DNA of 44,636 nt from NCBI GenBank assembly GCA_902765855.1, contig CACXBF010000017.1:1-44636 (forward strand), read 5' to 3'. Below are positions 15,376 through 23,609 of the stretch, one piece after another. How positions within the stretch are numbered: the stretch's first letter is position 1; each line of letters begins with the position of its first letter. Position numbers and translations under genes: made by a program. The notes beneath the pieces were generated by a model, which was not told the DNA's origin, made no database searches, and saw only the letters and a list, made by a program, of their open reading frames with translations. The stretch comes from an uncultured Ruminococcus sp. (GTDB taxonomy: Bacteria > Bacillota > Clostridia > Oscillospirales > Acutalibacteraceae).

Positions 15376-15727
15376 TAAATCTGATGGTTGGTATCAAGAA
15401 CTGCATGAGCTTGTTCTTTGGATTATAAATACTAAAAATTTTAGTGAGTTTATCGAATCTAAAATTTATCTTCTTAAATCTGAAATAAAAGATAACTTAG
15501 ATAAACATATTCAAGAATATAAAACAAATCCAAAAACTTCAAGTAAATGTTTAAGTAAATCAATTAATGATGAAAAAAAAGCATTAACATTTGATAGAAT
15601 ATGTAGATTAGTTTTAGCGGATATATGTGGTGTATCTAACGAAAATCAGGAAACATTAATGAACAAAAAGCTTTCTATCAAGCAAATGGATAAATTACTA
15701 TTTGACTATATAAATAACTTAAATTAA
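15368..15727 (+). CDS. Unknown helical protein coupled to the preceding gene
   Basis: A 119-residue protein with ATG inside the end of the preceding gene. Helical, Lys/Asp-rich and soluble, with no recognised motif. A bidirectional terminator follows and separates it from the convergent RelBE pair. The coupled two-gene layout (174 and 119 residues) resembles a small accessory operon; no function can be read from it. Confidence 0.58.
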   Translation: MINKSDGWYQELHELVLWIINTKNFSEFIESKIYLLKSEIKDNLDKHIQEYKTNPKTSSKCLSKSINDEKKALTFDRICRLVLADICGVSNENQETLMNKKLSIKQMDKLLFDYINNLN

Positions 15728-15755
15728 TCTAAATTACACATTTTCAAATATTAAG

Positions 15756-15789
15756 AATAAAGGTTCTCTTAAAACAGAGAACCTTTATT
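15756..15789. terminator. Bidirectional terminator between convergent operons
   Basis: A 14-bp perfect stem AATAAAGGTTCTCT/AGAGAACCTTTATT with a 6-nt loop and flanking T/A runs on both strands. Confidence 0.85.
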
Positions 15790-15796
15790 TATCCAT

Positions 15797-16063
15797 TTAA
15801 CTATATACATCTCGACGATGACCAATATTTAGTGCTGTTATGATAAGCCTATCATCTTCAATGAGGCATATAAGCCTATAATCACCTATTCTGTATCTCC
15901 ATTGCCCTTTTCTGTTTGCAACTAAAGCTTTGCCATGAATTCGTGGATTTTCACAATCAATAAGATTTTTAGTAATCCATGATTTAATCATCAGTTGAGT
16001 ATATCTATCAAGTTTTTTAAATTCTTTATCAAACCTTGAGGTTGTTTCAACTGAATATTTCAT
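15797..16063 (-). CDS. relE: RelE/StbE-family mRNA interferase toxin
   Basis: An 88-residue toxin that cleaves ribosome-bound mRNA in its family. It has the RelE fold signature: F.kefkkLd...Q..I..wI..nL...nPr, then the G.W.RYRIGDYRLIC core with conserved Arg, and a C-terminal NIGHRRDVY, the usual catalytic and RNA-binding tail. The start overlaps the antitoxin stop by 4 bp, standard for type II toxin-antitoxin pairs. No lesion is seen, so it is probably active. Confidence 0.92.
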   Translation of the reverse strand: MKYSVETTSRFDKEFKKLDRYTQLMIKSWITKNLIDCENPRIHGKALVANRKGQWRYRIGDYRLICLIEDDRLIITALNIGHRRDVYS

Positions 16064-16281
16064 AAATCAAGGTCCTTCCACAATTTTTCAATAGGTGTAC
16101 TTTTTTTGCCCTCTTTCAAATATTCATCATATGCTTCATTGGCAATAGCAATATCATATTCATCTTCGATTTTTTCAAATAAAGCCTTTTTAAAGGCTTC
16201 ACCAATGGATATAGAGTGTAGTTTGGCATAGCTGTCAGCTAATTTTCTTTCTTCATCTGTTAATCTAATTGAAAATGCCAT
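16060..16281 (-). CDS. relB: RelB-like antitoxin (ribbon-helix-helix, DUF6290-type)
   Basis: A 73-residue protein. MAFSIRLTDEERKLADSYAKLHSISIGEAFKKAL is the ribbon-helix-helix DNA-binding part; the acidic C-terminus (YDEYLKEGKKSTPIEKLWKDLDL) is the toxin-wrapping tail. ATG follows AAGGAGATG by about 6 bp. It precedes and overlaps the toxin gene and has a palindromic operator over its promoter, consistent with autoregulation. Confidence 0.9.
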   Translation of the reverse strand: MAFSIRLTDEERKLADSYAKLHSISIGEAFKKALFEKIEDEYDIAIANEAYDEYLKEGKKSTPIEKLWKDLDL

Positions 16282-16297
16282 AAAATCATCTCCTTTA

Positions 16298-16334
16298 TAT
16301 AGTACATAGTACTATATAATTCTTATTTTGTCAA
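16298..16334 (-). promoter_or_regulatory. relBE promoter with palindromic operator
   Basis: Minus-strand TTGACA (16334-16329), 17-bp spacer, TACTAT (16311-16306). The -10 lies inside the palindrome TATAGTAC-ATA-GTACTATA (16298-16316), a likely RelB operator that would block polymerase. Confidence 0.78.
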
Positions 16335-16383
16335 TAGTTTTATCTTATGTAGATATAAAATTTTTATAATAAGGAGGAATACA

Positions 16384-16980
16384 ATGAAAATCTTAACTTT
16401 TTCTGATTTACATACACCTTGCATTGAAGCTATATCCAATATTGATTTTAATAATCTCAATTATGATATATGCTTCACACTTGGAGATATAGATTTTGAA
16501 ACATTGAAAACTATACGAAATAATGTAAAATGCAGTATTTATGCGGTTCTCGGCAATCACGATGAATATAATCTCTTATCTGATTTAAATATTCAAAGTA
16601 TCAACAGAAAAAAGATTAATGTTGCTGGCATTTCTTTTGTAGGCTTATCTGGCTCATCAAGATATAAACTTGATAATAAATCTATGCTTACCCAAAAAGA
16701 AAGCATACAAGTTTGTAAAGAACTTGAACCAGCAGATATACTTATTTCTCACGATTGTGCGTTTGGTTTATATGGTTCAAAATCAGATAATACTCATTGT
16801 GGTTTGAAAGGTATATCGAAGTATATAAAAAAGTACAAGCCTTGGCTTAATATTCATGGACACTATCATCAAAATAAGATTATAAAGTGTCGTAACACAA
16901 CGGATATTTGCATTTATGGTTGTGCTATTATTACTCTTAACACTAACCTCAATTTTGAGATTAAGCATATTTTTAGTTAA
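16384..16980 (+). CDS. Calcineurin-like metallophosphoesterase
   Basis: A 198-residue protein with the dimetal phosphoesterase motifs in order: SDLH (D8, H10), LGD (G34-D35), GNHD (57-60), SHD (about 125) and GHYH (about 160). The length fits the small MPP_YfcE-like class. ATG follows AAGGAGGAAT by about 6 bp. The substrate is unknown; such genes are frequent cargo in Clostridia conjugative elements. It lies alone between the RelBE promoter and the next promoter. Confidence 0.85.
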   Translation: MKILTFSDLHTPCIEAISNIDFNNLNYDICFTLGDIDFETLKTIRNNVKCSIYAVLGNHDEYNLLSDLNIQSINRKKINVAGISFVGLSGSSRYKLDNKSMLTQKESIQVCKELEPADILISHDCAFGLYGSKSDNTHCGLKGISKYIKKYKPWLNIHGHYHQNKIIKCRNTTDICIYGCAIITLNTNLNFEIKHIFS

Positions 16981-16999
16981 TAAAATTAAAAACTGTTGA

Positions 17000-17028
17000 T
17001 AGACAAGTAAAATAAATAATGATATAAT
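17000..17028 (+). promoter_or_regulatory. Promoter upstream of the 103-residue gene
   Basis: TAGACA, 17-bp spacer and TATAAT, 15 bp before the ATG at 17043, so the leader is very short. Confidence 0.6.
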
Positions 17029-17042
17029 TGAAAGGAAAAATT

Positions 17043-17354
17043 ATGGAAAATCCAGAATTAAAAGAAATATTTTTTAACCGAGCTAATGTAGAAGAAACTG
17101 AAAGAGTAGTTTGTGACAACTGCTTTGAGCATATGGTCTTTATGCTGCGTGATAATCAACAACACGAATTTTCTGTTGGATTGAGTACAATATTAGAGTG
17201 TCTTACATATGCAATAGGTACCGGAGATTTGCCAAAGCTACCCTTAAGCTGGCTTGATGCTGTTGACCATGTTTACAACACAGCTTTTTCTGATAACAAA
17301 AATATTTCTTATTATGATGATAAAATGTATAAGGAGAGATACAAACATAAATGA
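17043..17354 (+). CDS. Unknown 103-residue protein
   Basis: ATG at 17043 is preferred to the in-frame TTG at 17028, because AAAGGA lies 6 bp upstream and the TTG overlaps the -10 box. The protein is soluble with a VCDNCFEHMVFMLRDN stretch (two Cys plus His, perhaps a partial metal site) and an acidic C-terminus. No family is recognised. It overlaps the next gene by 4 bp (ATGA), so they form a coupled pair with their own promoter. Confidence 0.6.
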   Translation: MENPELKEIFFNRANVEETERVVCDNCFEHMVFMLRDNQQHEFSVGLSTILECLTYAIGTGDLPKLPLSWLDAVDHVYNTAFSDNKNISYYDDKMYKERYKHK

Positions 17355-18265
17355 AATATTTTAAAACAGAAGACACTCGTACTGCTCCAAGATATGAAAT
17401 AACAACTAAGGTATTTGAAGAAGTTACCGGACATAGGCACCCATTTGAACAAGTAAATCATAACCGAACAATTTCACAATATGGGATTTGTCCATCATGC
17501 TTAAATCCTGTGCAGCTAATAGGTATTGCTAAACAAATAAAAGTGAGTCCATACGGTAAACACACAGGAAAAAATATAGCTGGATTTCCACAATGGAATT
17601 ATATTAAATATGAATATTGTCCATATGCTTCAAAAAATGACCATAGAAATATAAATGATGATGAATTATTACCTGAAATAACTGAAGATATTATTGAACT
17701 ATATGAATTGTTAAAGAATCAATTTGATAGAGTTGTATATGTTATATCTCAGGAATTAGATGTAAGATGTTCTTCTTCATTTTGGGAAAAAGCTATAAAA
17801 CAGTATTTAGTGAATAGGTTTTATTGTTACCCTTGGCTTACAGAAGCAAATTTACCATATATCTTTGCATATAAAAGTATGCAGCATCAAAGCATTTATG
17901 GACAGCAATTTGTAGTTGATTCTGATTTATTTAACGCTTTAAAAAAGCATAAATATGTAGACTTTATACCATTAAAAGATGATAATAGTAACTATATGCG
18001 TTTGGTAAGTAATGGTGGTTTCTTAAATCTTCATTTTAGATTTACTGAACATACGCAAAAAGCTATTAATGGTGAAGAACTAAAGGAATCAATGATTTTT
18101 TGTATTGATGATTTGATAAGTGAACAAACTATCTTTCAAAAAAATATAAATTTCAGTGAGAATTATTTTATGAATATAGTAAATAAATCAGGAAATGAAG
18201 ATAAACGACAACAATATCTACTTGATATTGCTATTGAGAATATGCCACCACTAAATCTGGGATAA
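17351..18265 (+). CDS. Unknown zinc-ribbon-like protein
   Basis: A 304-residue protein. Near the N-terminus, ICPSCLNPVQLIG and, about 40 residues later, EYCPYA provide three cysteines that with nearby His residues could bind zinc. The rest is a mixed alpha/beta domain rich in Tyr, Phe and Asn, without known catalytic motifs. Coupled to the upstream 103-residue gene and followed by a terminator. It lies just before topoisomerase III in the element. Family not recognised. Confidence 0.6.
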   Translation: MKYFKTEDTRTAPRYEITTKVFEEVTGHRHPFEQVNHNRTISQYGICPSCLNPVQLIGIAKQIKVSPYGKHTGKNIAGFPQWNYIKYEYCPYASKNDHRNINDDELLPEITEDIIELYELLKNQFDRVVYVISQELDVRCSSSFWEKAIKQYLVNRFYCYPWLTEANLPYIFAYKSMQHQSIYGQQFVVDSDLFNALKKHKYVDFIPLKDDNSNYMRLVSNGGFLNLHFRFTEHTQKAINGEELKESMIFCIDDLISEQTIFQKNINFSENYFMNIVNKSGNEDKRQQYLLDIAIENMPPLNLG

Positions 18266-18281
18266 ACTTAATATAAAGAAC

Positions 18282-18315
18282 AAAATTGCTACAGTATTTA
18301 TGCTGTGGCAATTTT
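18282..18315 (+). terminator. Terminator before topB
   Basis: AAAATTGC.ACAG/CTGT.GCAATTTT stem with an 8-nt loop. The T run is the 3' arm itself (TTTT), so strength is moderate. Confidence 0.7.
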
Positions 18316-18332
18316 AATATGGAGTGATAAAA

Positions 18333-20435
18333 ATGGTAGTAATCTATGCTGAAAAAGCAAGTCTTGCAAAAGAAATTGCTTCTGCACTACACGCAGGGAA
18401 AAGAATAGCTCACCCTAAAGAACCGACCATCGGACACTATGAATTTATATTCAAAGGTGAAAAAGCTATTCTCTGTCATGGTGTCGGACATTTATGTGAG
18501 CTTGCAAACGCTAAAAGCTACGGCGAACGATATGCAAAGTGGGATTTGAATGTATATCCTTGTATTCCACAAGAATATAAAATATCAGTAAAAGATAAGA
18601 CAAAAACTTGCTTTGAGTATGTGAAAGGCTTTTTTGATAAAGCTGATTGGCTTATCAATGCAACAGACCCAGACAGAGAGGGCGAATTGATATTTGCGTA
18701 CATATATGAAGCTATGAATTGTACAAAGCACTGGAAAAGAGTATGGATTGAGGACTTAACTCCTCAAAAAATCCAATACGCTTTTGCTCATCTCAAAGAA
18801 AGTGGTGAAGTTATAAATATACAAAAAGCTGGTCGAGCAAGAGGAATAGCAGACTGGATTTGCGGAATAAATCTTACTATCGCAGCAACTAAAAAACTAT
18901 CATCATCAAAAGATATGCTGTCAATAGGCAGAGTACAGACACCTGTGCTTGCTATGGTTGTAGAGCGTGAGAAAAAGATTTTAAATCATATAAAAACACC
19001 TTTCTGGAAACTATTTGCAAAGTTTACAGCTCCGACAGGTGAATTTATCGCAGAATATGAAAAAGGTCAATTTGATAATGAATCAGAGGCAAAACAAATA
19101 CTTGCAAGCTGCACTGGAAATGGCATAGTAAAATCTAAAACGATTAAAAAGAAAAGTGTAAGTCAACCTTTGCTTTTTAATGCTACGCAACTTCAAGCAA
19201 CAGCGGGCAAAAAGCTTGGCTGGGATTTGAAAAAGACTGTTAAGATTATGCAGGAACTTTATGAACATAAGTTTATGTCATATCCTCGTACAAGCTCAGA
19301 GCATTTGACGGTAGCTATGCAGCCAGAAGTTACAACAACACTTAAAAAGCTATTTCAACTTCCTGAATATAGCCAATATGCAATTCCTGAAGAACAATGG
19401 CAGGCATATAGTAAAAGACACTTTGATGATAGCAAAGTTGATAGCCACCCGGCTATTATTCCAACTATGAATGTTCCCTCCTCCCTATCAGAGCTTTCTG
19501 AAGATGAAAAAATGTTATATGATTTGCTTGTTAAGTCGCTAATAAGAGTAGTATATCCAAAAGCACAGCTTGAAGACACAACAGTTATTATTGATGTAAA
19601 CGGTAATAATTTTAAGACAACAGGCAGTATCATAACTGATAATGGTTGGTATGCTGTTGACGCTATTCCGGAAATGAAAGCCGTATTGCCACAAATAAAC
19701 GAGGGCGAAAGCTATCCTGGCAAATATGAACTTAAACAAGGCTTTACAGAACCACCGAAGCGTTATACTGAACCTGACCTCATAACAGCAATGGAAACAG
19801 CAGGGAAAAATCTTGAAGATGAAGAAGCTCGAACACTTATGAAGCTTGAAAATAAAGGTCTTGGAACAGCTGCAACAAGAGCAGCAACTATAAATGCTCT
19901 TTTCGCAAGAGAGTACATTGCAAAAAAAGGAAAGACGATATATCCAACAGAAAAGGGAATTTTCATAATTGATAATCTTCCGGTTGCAGAACTCAAAAGT
20001 GCTGAGCTTACAGGAGAATGGGAAAAGCGTTTGCACGACATATCTGAAGGCAAAGAAGAATATCAAAAATTTGTAGAAAATATAGAACAGACTGTTCGTA
20101 GCTGGTACGAAACAATAGCACATTCAAACACTGAAACTTATTCTTCTCAGACTGAACAGCTTTCCTGCCCTCTTTGTGGTGCAAAGGTGATAAAGGGTAA
20201 ATTTGGATATTTCTGTTCATCAAAGAAAGAAAAGGGCTGTAATTTTTCAATTCCTGCTGAAATATGTGGTAAGAAAATATCGGATACACAGGCATTAAAG
20301 CTTATTGAAAAGGGCAAGACAACAGTTATTAAAGGCTTTAAGTCAAAAGCTGGAAAAGAATTTGATGCAGCTCTAAAACTTGATAAAACAACAGGAAAAA
20401 TTGAATTTGAATTTCCTAAGAAAAAGAAAAACTAA
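18333..20435 (+). CDS. topB: DNA topoisomerase III (conjugative-element type)
   Basis: A type IA topoisomerase that decatenates or relaxes single-stranded-containing DNA; element copies are thought to help transfer or replication. About 700 residues. Toprim domain at the N-terminus with TDPDREGELIF (about 110), IGRVQTPVL, active-site Tyr in SYPRTSSE (about 315), and GLGTAATRA. A C-terminal zinc ribbon CPLCGAKV...YFCSS...GC (about 611-640) is also present. ATG at 18333 has GGAG 9 bp upstream; the GTG at 18324 overlaps that site. Confidence 0.95.
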   Translation: MVVIYAEKASLAKEIASALHAGKRIAHPKEPTIGHYEFIFKGEKAILCHGVGHLCELANAKSYGERYAKWDLNVYPCIPQEYKISVKDKTKTCFEYVKGFFDKADWLINATDPDREGELIFAYIYEAMNCTKHWKRVWIEDLTPQKIQYAFAHLKESGEVINIQKAGRARGIADWICGINLTIAATKKLSSSKDMLSIGRVQTPVLAMVVEREKKILNHIKTPFWKLFAKFTAPTGEFIAEYEKGQFDNESEAKQILASCTGNGIVKSKTIKKKSVSQPLLFNATQLQATAGKKLGWDLKKTVKIMQELYEHKFMSYPRTSSEHLTVAMQPEVTTTLKKLFQLPEYSQYAIPEEQWQAYSKRHFDDSKVDSHPAIIPTMNVPSSLSELSEDEKMLYDLLVKSLIRVVYPKAQLEDTTVIIDVNGNNFKTTGSIITDNGWYAVDAIPEMKAVLPQINEGESYPGKYELKQGFTEPPKRYTEPDLITAMETAGKNLEDEEARTLMKLENKGLGTAATRAATINALFAREYIAKKGKTIYPTEKGIFIIDNLPVAELKSAELTGEWEKRLHDISEGKEEYQKFVENIEQTVRSWYETIAHSNTETYSSQTEQLSCPLCGAKVIKGKFGYFCSSKKEKGCNFSIPAEICGKKISDTQALKLIEKGKTTVIKGFKSKAGKEFDAALKLDKTTGKIEFEFPKKKKN

Positions 20436-20461
20436 TACAGTAAAACTGAATAATCTAAAAG

Positions 20462-20492
20462 AAGAATGTGTTTAAATGCACATTCTTTTTTT
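20462..20492 (+). terminator. Terminator after topB
   Basis: AAGAATGTG/CACATTCTT with an 8-nt loop and a T7 run, 27 bp after the topB stop. Confidence 0.85.
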
Positions 20493-20522
20493 ATGCTCAA
20501 AATTAGGAAAGGAAGATATATT

Positions 20523-21449
20523 ATGAATGAAAAATTCACACCAGAACAGCTTGAAAAAGCTTATAACGCTGATATAATTGAATTTTTGCAAATGTATAAG
20601 GGATACGATTTTGTGAAGAAAGGTAATTATTATCAGTGCAAACAACACGATAGCCTTATGGTATATGGTAATAGAAAAGGATTTGTTTGGAATAGTCAAA
20701 AAATTGGCGGTGGAGGTGCTATTGATTTTCTATGTAGAGTTGATGGATTAAGCTTTCCAAAAGCTGTTGAAGCAATTATAGGCGAACGAGCTGCAGAATA
20801 CAGGGCGGCTCCTAAATATGAACCAATGGCTCATATAGGAAAATTAGTTTTGCCTGAACGAGCTGAGGGAAAATACAGCAGAGTTTTTGCATATCTATCT
20901 CAAACAAGAGGTATAACTCCAGAAGTTGTTGCCGATTTTATGAAATCTAAGCAGCTCTATCAGGATAAAAAAGGAAATTGTGTATTTGTAGGGTATGATG
21001 AAAAAGGTGTTGCTAAGTTTGCTTCTGTTCGAGGTACTCTGACCGAAAAGAAATATCGTGGTGACTGTAAAAATTCTGACAAAAGATATGCTTTTCAGCA
21101 GGTTGGAACAGATACAACAAAATTATACATATTTGAAGCACCTATCGACCTTATGAGTCACTGTGCATTAACGGATAAACAATTTGGTACTGGTACATAT
21201 AAACAGCAAACAAGAATTGCTCTTTGTGGTACATCTGATGTGGCTTTGGAAGCTTTTCTTGCAAAACACCCAGAAGTCAAAACATTAAATTTCAGATTGG
21301 ATAATGATGAAGCCGGAAAAAAAGCTGTAAAGGACTATAAAGCTAAATATGAAAAAATGGGATATATTGTTAAGGCTGTATTCAGTAATGGCAAAGATAT
21401 AAACGAAGATTTAATTAAACAGAATAAATCAGCAAAAAGAGTGAGATAG
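20523..21449 (+). CDS. DUF3991/toprim primase-like protein
   Basis: A 308-residue protein. The N-terminal part (Y..C..HDSL...KGFVWNSQKIGGGGAIDFLCRVDGLSF.KAV) matches the CHC2-like/DUF3991 region of mobile-element primases, with only a partial zinc set. The C-terminal toprim fold has the catalytic Glu in LYIFEAPIDLMS (about 202) and RLDNDEAG (about 258). Likely primes or processes element DNA during transfer. ATG at 20523 is behind AAAGGAAG; the longer frame start at 20466 runs through the terminator and is rejected. Follows topB, its usual neighbour. Confidence 0.85.
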   Translation: MNEKFTPEQLEKAYNADIIEFLQMYKGYDFVKKGNYYQCKQHDSLMVYGNRKGFVWNSQKIGGGGAIDFLCRVDGLSFPKAVEAIIGERAAEYRAAPKYEPMAHIGKLVLPERAEGKYSRVFAYLSQTRGITPEVVADFMKSKQLYQDKKGNCVFVGYDEKGVAKFASVRGTLTEKKYRGDCKNSDKRYAFQQVGTDTTKLYIFEAPIDLMSHCALTDKQFGTGTYKQQTRIALCGTSDVALEAFLAKHPEVKTLNFRLDNDEAGKKAVKDYKAKYEKMGYIVKAVFSNGKDINEDLIKQNKSAKRVR

Positions 21450-21474
21450 AAAATTTAGAATAAAGGAGAGTAAA

Positions 21475-21903
21475 ATGGATTTTTATAATATTTCAGAAGA
21501 AAAATTATTCGCAGAATATAAAGTTCAAAAACATTATAAAGAAATTGAGAGGCTAAATATTATATCTTTACAATTTATTACGGAGATGTTATTATGTAAT
21601 AAAATAAAGATACAATGGTTACCTTTTGAACTAAGGATTTCTAATATAGATTTTTATATTTCTGCTTTTCGAGTAAGCAGAAACACATCAAAAGAACGAT
21701 TTATAGATGATATAATGCTTCTTTATGATGATACAAAGAAAAATTTTTCTAACAACAAAAAATTTATGGAAATGTTGCTATTAACTTTAGAACGCTATGA
21801 CTTTAAAGGTGAAGAACAATTTGAAATTATTAAGGCTAATATTACAAAAGAAATATTGCTCAAACTGTCTGTTAATAGAGAGTTATCAAAAAATCATAAA
21901 TAA
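21475..21903 (+). CDS. N-terminal half of a frameshifted GNAT-like gene
   Basis: A 142-residue frame with ATG behind AAAGGAGAG. Helical, with no recognised motif. It ends at TAA just after a run of six A (21888-21893). Removing one A would read ELSKIINKLSTENEQMK straight into the next frame, giving one continuous coiled coil and a protein of about 320 residues. The break is probably a frameshift rather than two genes. Whether it is a real mutation, a slippage-controlled switch or an assembly error cannot be told from one sequence. Confidence 0.6.
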   Translation: MDFYNISEEKLFAEYKVQKHYKEIERLNIISLQFITEMLLCNKIKIQWLPFELRISNIDFYISAFRVSRNTSKERFIDDIMLLYDDTKKNFSNNKKFMEMLLLTLERYDFKGEEQFEIIKANITKEILLKLSVNRELSKNHK

Positions 21904-21925
21904 ACTTTCTACAGAAAATGAACAA

Positions 21926-22450
21926 ATGAAAACTCAATATGATACAGCTAATGAGCTATTAAAAACATTGGATGAAAAAATTGATATAAGAAGAAATGTA
22001 ATTTATTTTAAAGCCAAAAATGAATCTATACAATTAATTACTATAGAACCTTTTTATGATTATGAATGCAAATTAAAAAGATTAGAACTTTATGGTTATT
22101 TTTTCAGAGTTCGGGAAATTGGTCGCATTACACCTCAAACTATGAGTGTTGATGTGTTTTATGGAGATTATATTTATAATAATATAATAAGTCATTATGT
22201 AAAGCACTTCTATATTGCTGCACTTGATTGTATACCAAATAAGGGCTATGGTTCTATAATGATGGAGCAATTTTTAAAATACATAAAACCCTTTGGTGCA
22301 GAATATGTAAATGGTATAATCACTAATTACGATGCAAAGGATATTGAACACAAAAATAGATTATTTCATTTTTATAGAAAATTTAATTTTGAAATTGGTT
22401 CTCTTAATGAACAGGGGGATTACCCAATAAAACTAAATTTACATACTTGA
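21926..22450 (+). CDS. C-terminal half of the frameshifted gene: GNAT acetyltransferase-like
   Basis: This frame opens upstream at 21797 but only becomes protein-like after about 21885. The first ATG in the good part is 21926, with no ribosome site. It begins with a coiled coil (MKTQYDTANELLKTLDEK). The second half (about 110-170) has the acetyl-CoA binding pattern IAALDCIPNKGYGSIMMEQF and the late strand RLFHFYRKFNFEIG, both typical of GNAT folds. The substrate is unknown. Lack of an independent start supports reading it as the displaced end of the upstream gene. Confidence 0.55.
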   Translation: MKTQYDTANELLKTLDEKIDIRRNVIYFKAKNESIQLITIEPFYDYECKLKRLELYGYFFRVREIGRITPQTMSVDVFYGDYIYNNIISHYVKHFYIAALDCIPNKGYGSIMMEQFLKYIKPFGAEYVNGIITNYDAKDIEHKNRLFHFYRKFNFEIGSLNEQGDYPIKLNLHT

Positions 22451-22514
22451 ATAATATTTCAATAATTTAGAGGTATTATTTATTTTTATAAAATTAAATA
22501 AGGAGCGAAAAGCT

Positions 22515-23222
22515 ATGCAGGCATATTTTAAACTTGGAAACGATGTACTTGACTGCGGACTCACACCAAACGAGCTTAAAGTAGCAGTGTGCTTGTATAG
22601 CTGTGTTTTCAGAGGTTGTTATATAATCAAAATCAAGCAAAAAACAATCGCAGAAAAATGCTGTATAAAGAAACTGGAAACGGTTGCGAATATTATATGC
22701 TCTTTACAAAGAAAAGGTATTATACAAAGCGTTAGCCGCCGTCAGAAAGCTAATGGCTTGCTTGGAACATATATTTATAGATTAAAAACGATTCCCTCAA
22801 AAGGCTACTTTAAAGTTAAAAGGTACATTCTTGGAAAGCTGAGTAATGTTCAGCTAAGAATGTACCTTTTTATTTGTCGCTGTCTTACTAAGAGAAATGA
22901 TATGTGGAATAGCTTTAATGACATTGCTCGTGCCTTGCAGATTGGCAGAAGTAAAGTAATATCAACTATAAATGAGCTTGTGCAACTGGGATTTATTCGT
23001 AAGCTTAAGATTCTAAAAAGTGATGGCAGTTATTCTGATAATCACTATTCAATCTCTGAACCTGAACAGCTGATAAAAAAAGAAGAAAGCCCCAAACAAG
23101 CCACTACACCGTTCAGAACTTTCAATAAAAGCAATTACAGTTCTGATTATAAGCGTTGTGTGGCTATATGTCAAGTGAAGTTCAATAGCTTGCTTGACTT
23201 TTTTAGTGGGGTAGTCCCCTAA
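22515..23222 (+). CDS. Winged-helix replication/regulatory protein of mobile elements
   Basis: A 235-residue protein with ATG behind TAAGGAGCG. Two winged-helix-like units are visible: LTPNELKVAVCLYSCV...KTIAEKC...VANIICSLQRKGII (about 17-75) and LSNVQLRMYLFICRCL...NDIARALQIGRSKVISTINELVQLGFIRKL (about 112-160). The tail is low-complexity. This double-HTH layout is shared by RepA/DnaD-like helix-turn-helix proteins in plasmids and conjugative elements. The 390-bp non-coding, palindrome-bearing region directly downstream would be a natural binding site (an inference). Confidence 0.7.
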   Translation: MQAYFKLGNDVLDCGLTPNELKVAVCLYSCVFRGCYIIKIKQKTIAEKCCIKKLETVANIICSLQRKGIIQSVSRRQKANGLLGTYIYRLKTIPSKGYFKVKRYILGKLSNVQLRMYLFICRCLTKRNDMWNSFNDIARALQIGRSKVISTINELVQLGFIRKLKILKSDGSYSDNHYSISEPEQLIKKEESPKQATTPFRTFNKSNYSSDYKRCVAICQVKFNSLLDFFSGVVP

Positions 23223-23609
23223 AACGGAGTATGTATAGTATATACCCATTTCTTTATCAAAAAAGAAAAGAAATATTTTATTATATACTAAGAGTATAAT
23301 ATTTACTTAGGGTGATACCTGAACAGCTCTGATAGGAGAGGAAGCTTAGCCTGGCGGAATTGCAATGCCAGGCATAATTATTTTGCAAACATTCTTTCTT
23401 TTTCTTTCGATAATTCCTTTCCTACATACTAAAAGTGTTCGTAAAGGTGTCTGCAAGATTTTTCGGAAAAAGTGTTCGTAAAATAGCTAAAAAGTGCCTT
23501 TTTTACATAAAATTTAGGTATTCGCAAAGGTATACTTTTGCGAATAGAAGTAACTTAGAAATTCGGATTTGACAAACTTTATTTATTTATATAGAATAGG
23601 AGATATATT
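23223..23609. other. Non-coding region with iteron-like and palindromic repeats (candidate oriT/oriV)
   Basis: 387 bp without a gene. It contains a hairpin GCCTGGC/GCCAGGC (23349-23355, 23367-23373) and a 15-bp direct repeat AAAAGTGTTCGTAAA at 23431-23445 and 23468-23482 (period 37). It also has a palindrome TATTCGCAAA/TTTGCGAATA (23519-23528, 23537-23546). Position between an HTH/Rep-like gene and cargo fits an origin. A conjugal nick site cannot be identified by eye. Confidence 0.45.
23569..23597 (+). promoter_or_regulatory. Promoter of the SEC-C/YkgJ gene
   Basis: TTGACA, 17-bp spacer, TAGAAT, 12 bp before the ATG at 23610; AGGAG is inside the short leader. Confidence 0.75.

Noticed and set aside
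19539-20123. 194-residue minus-strand frame
   Set aside because: It is antisense to topB, Cys/Phe/Tyr-rich without a ribosome site; a frame shadow of a clear gene.
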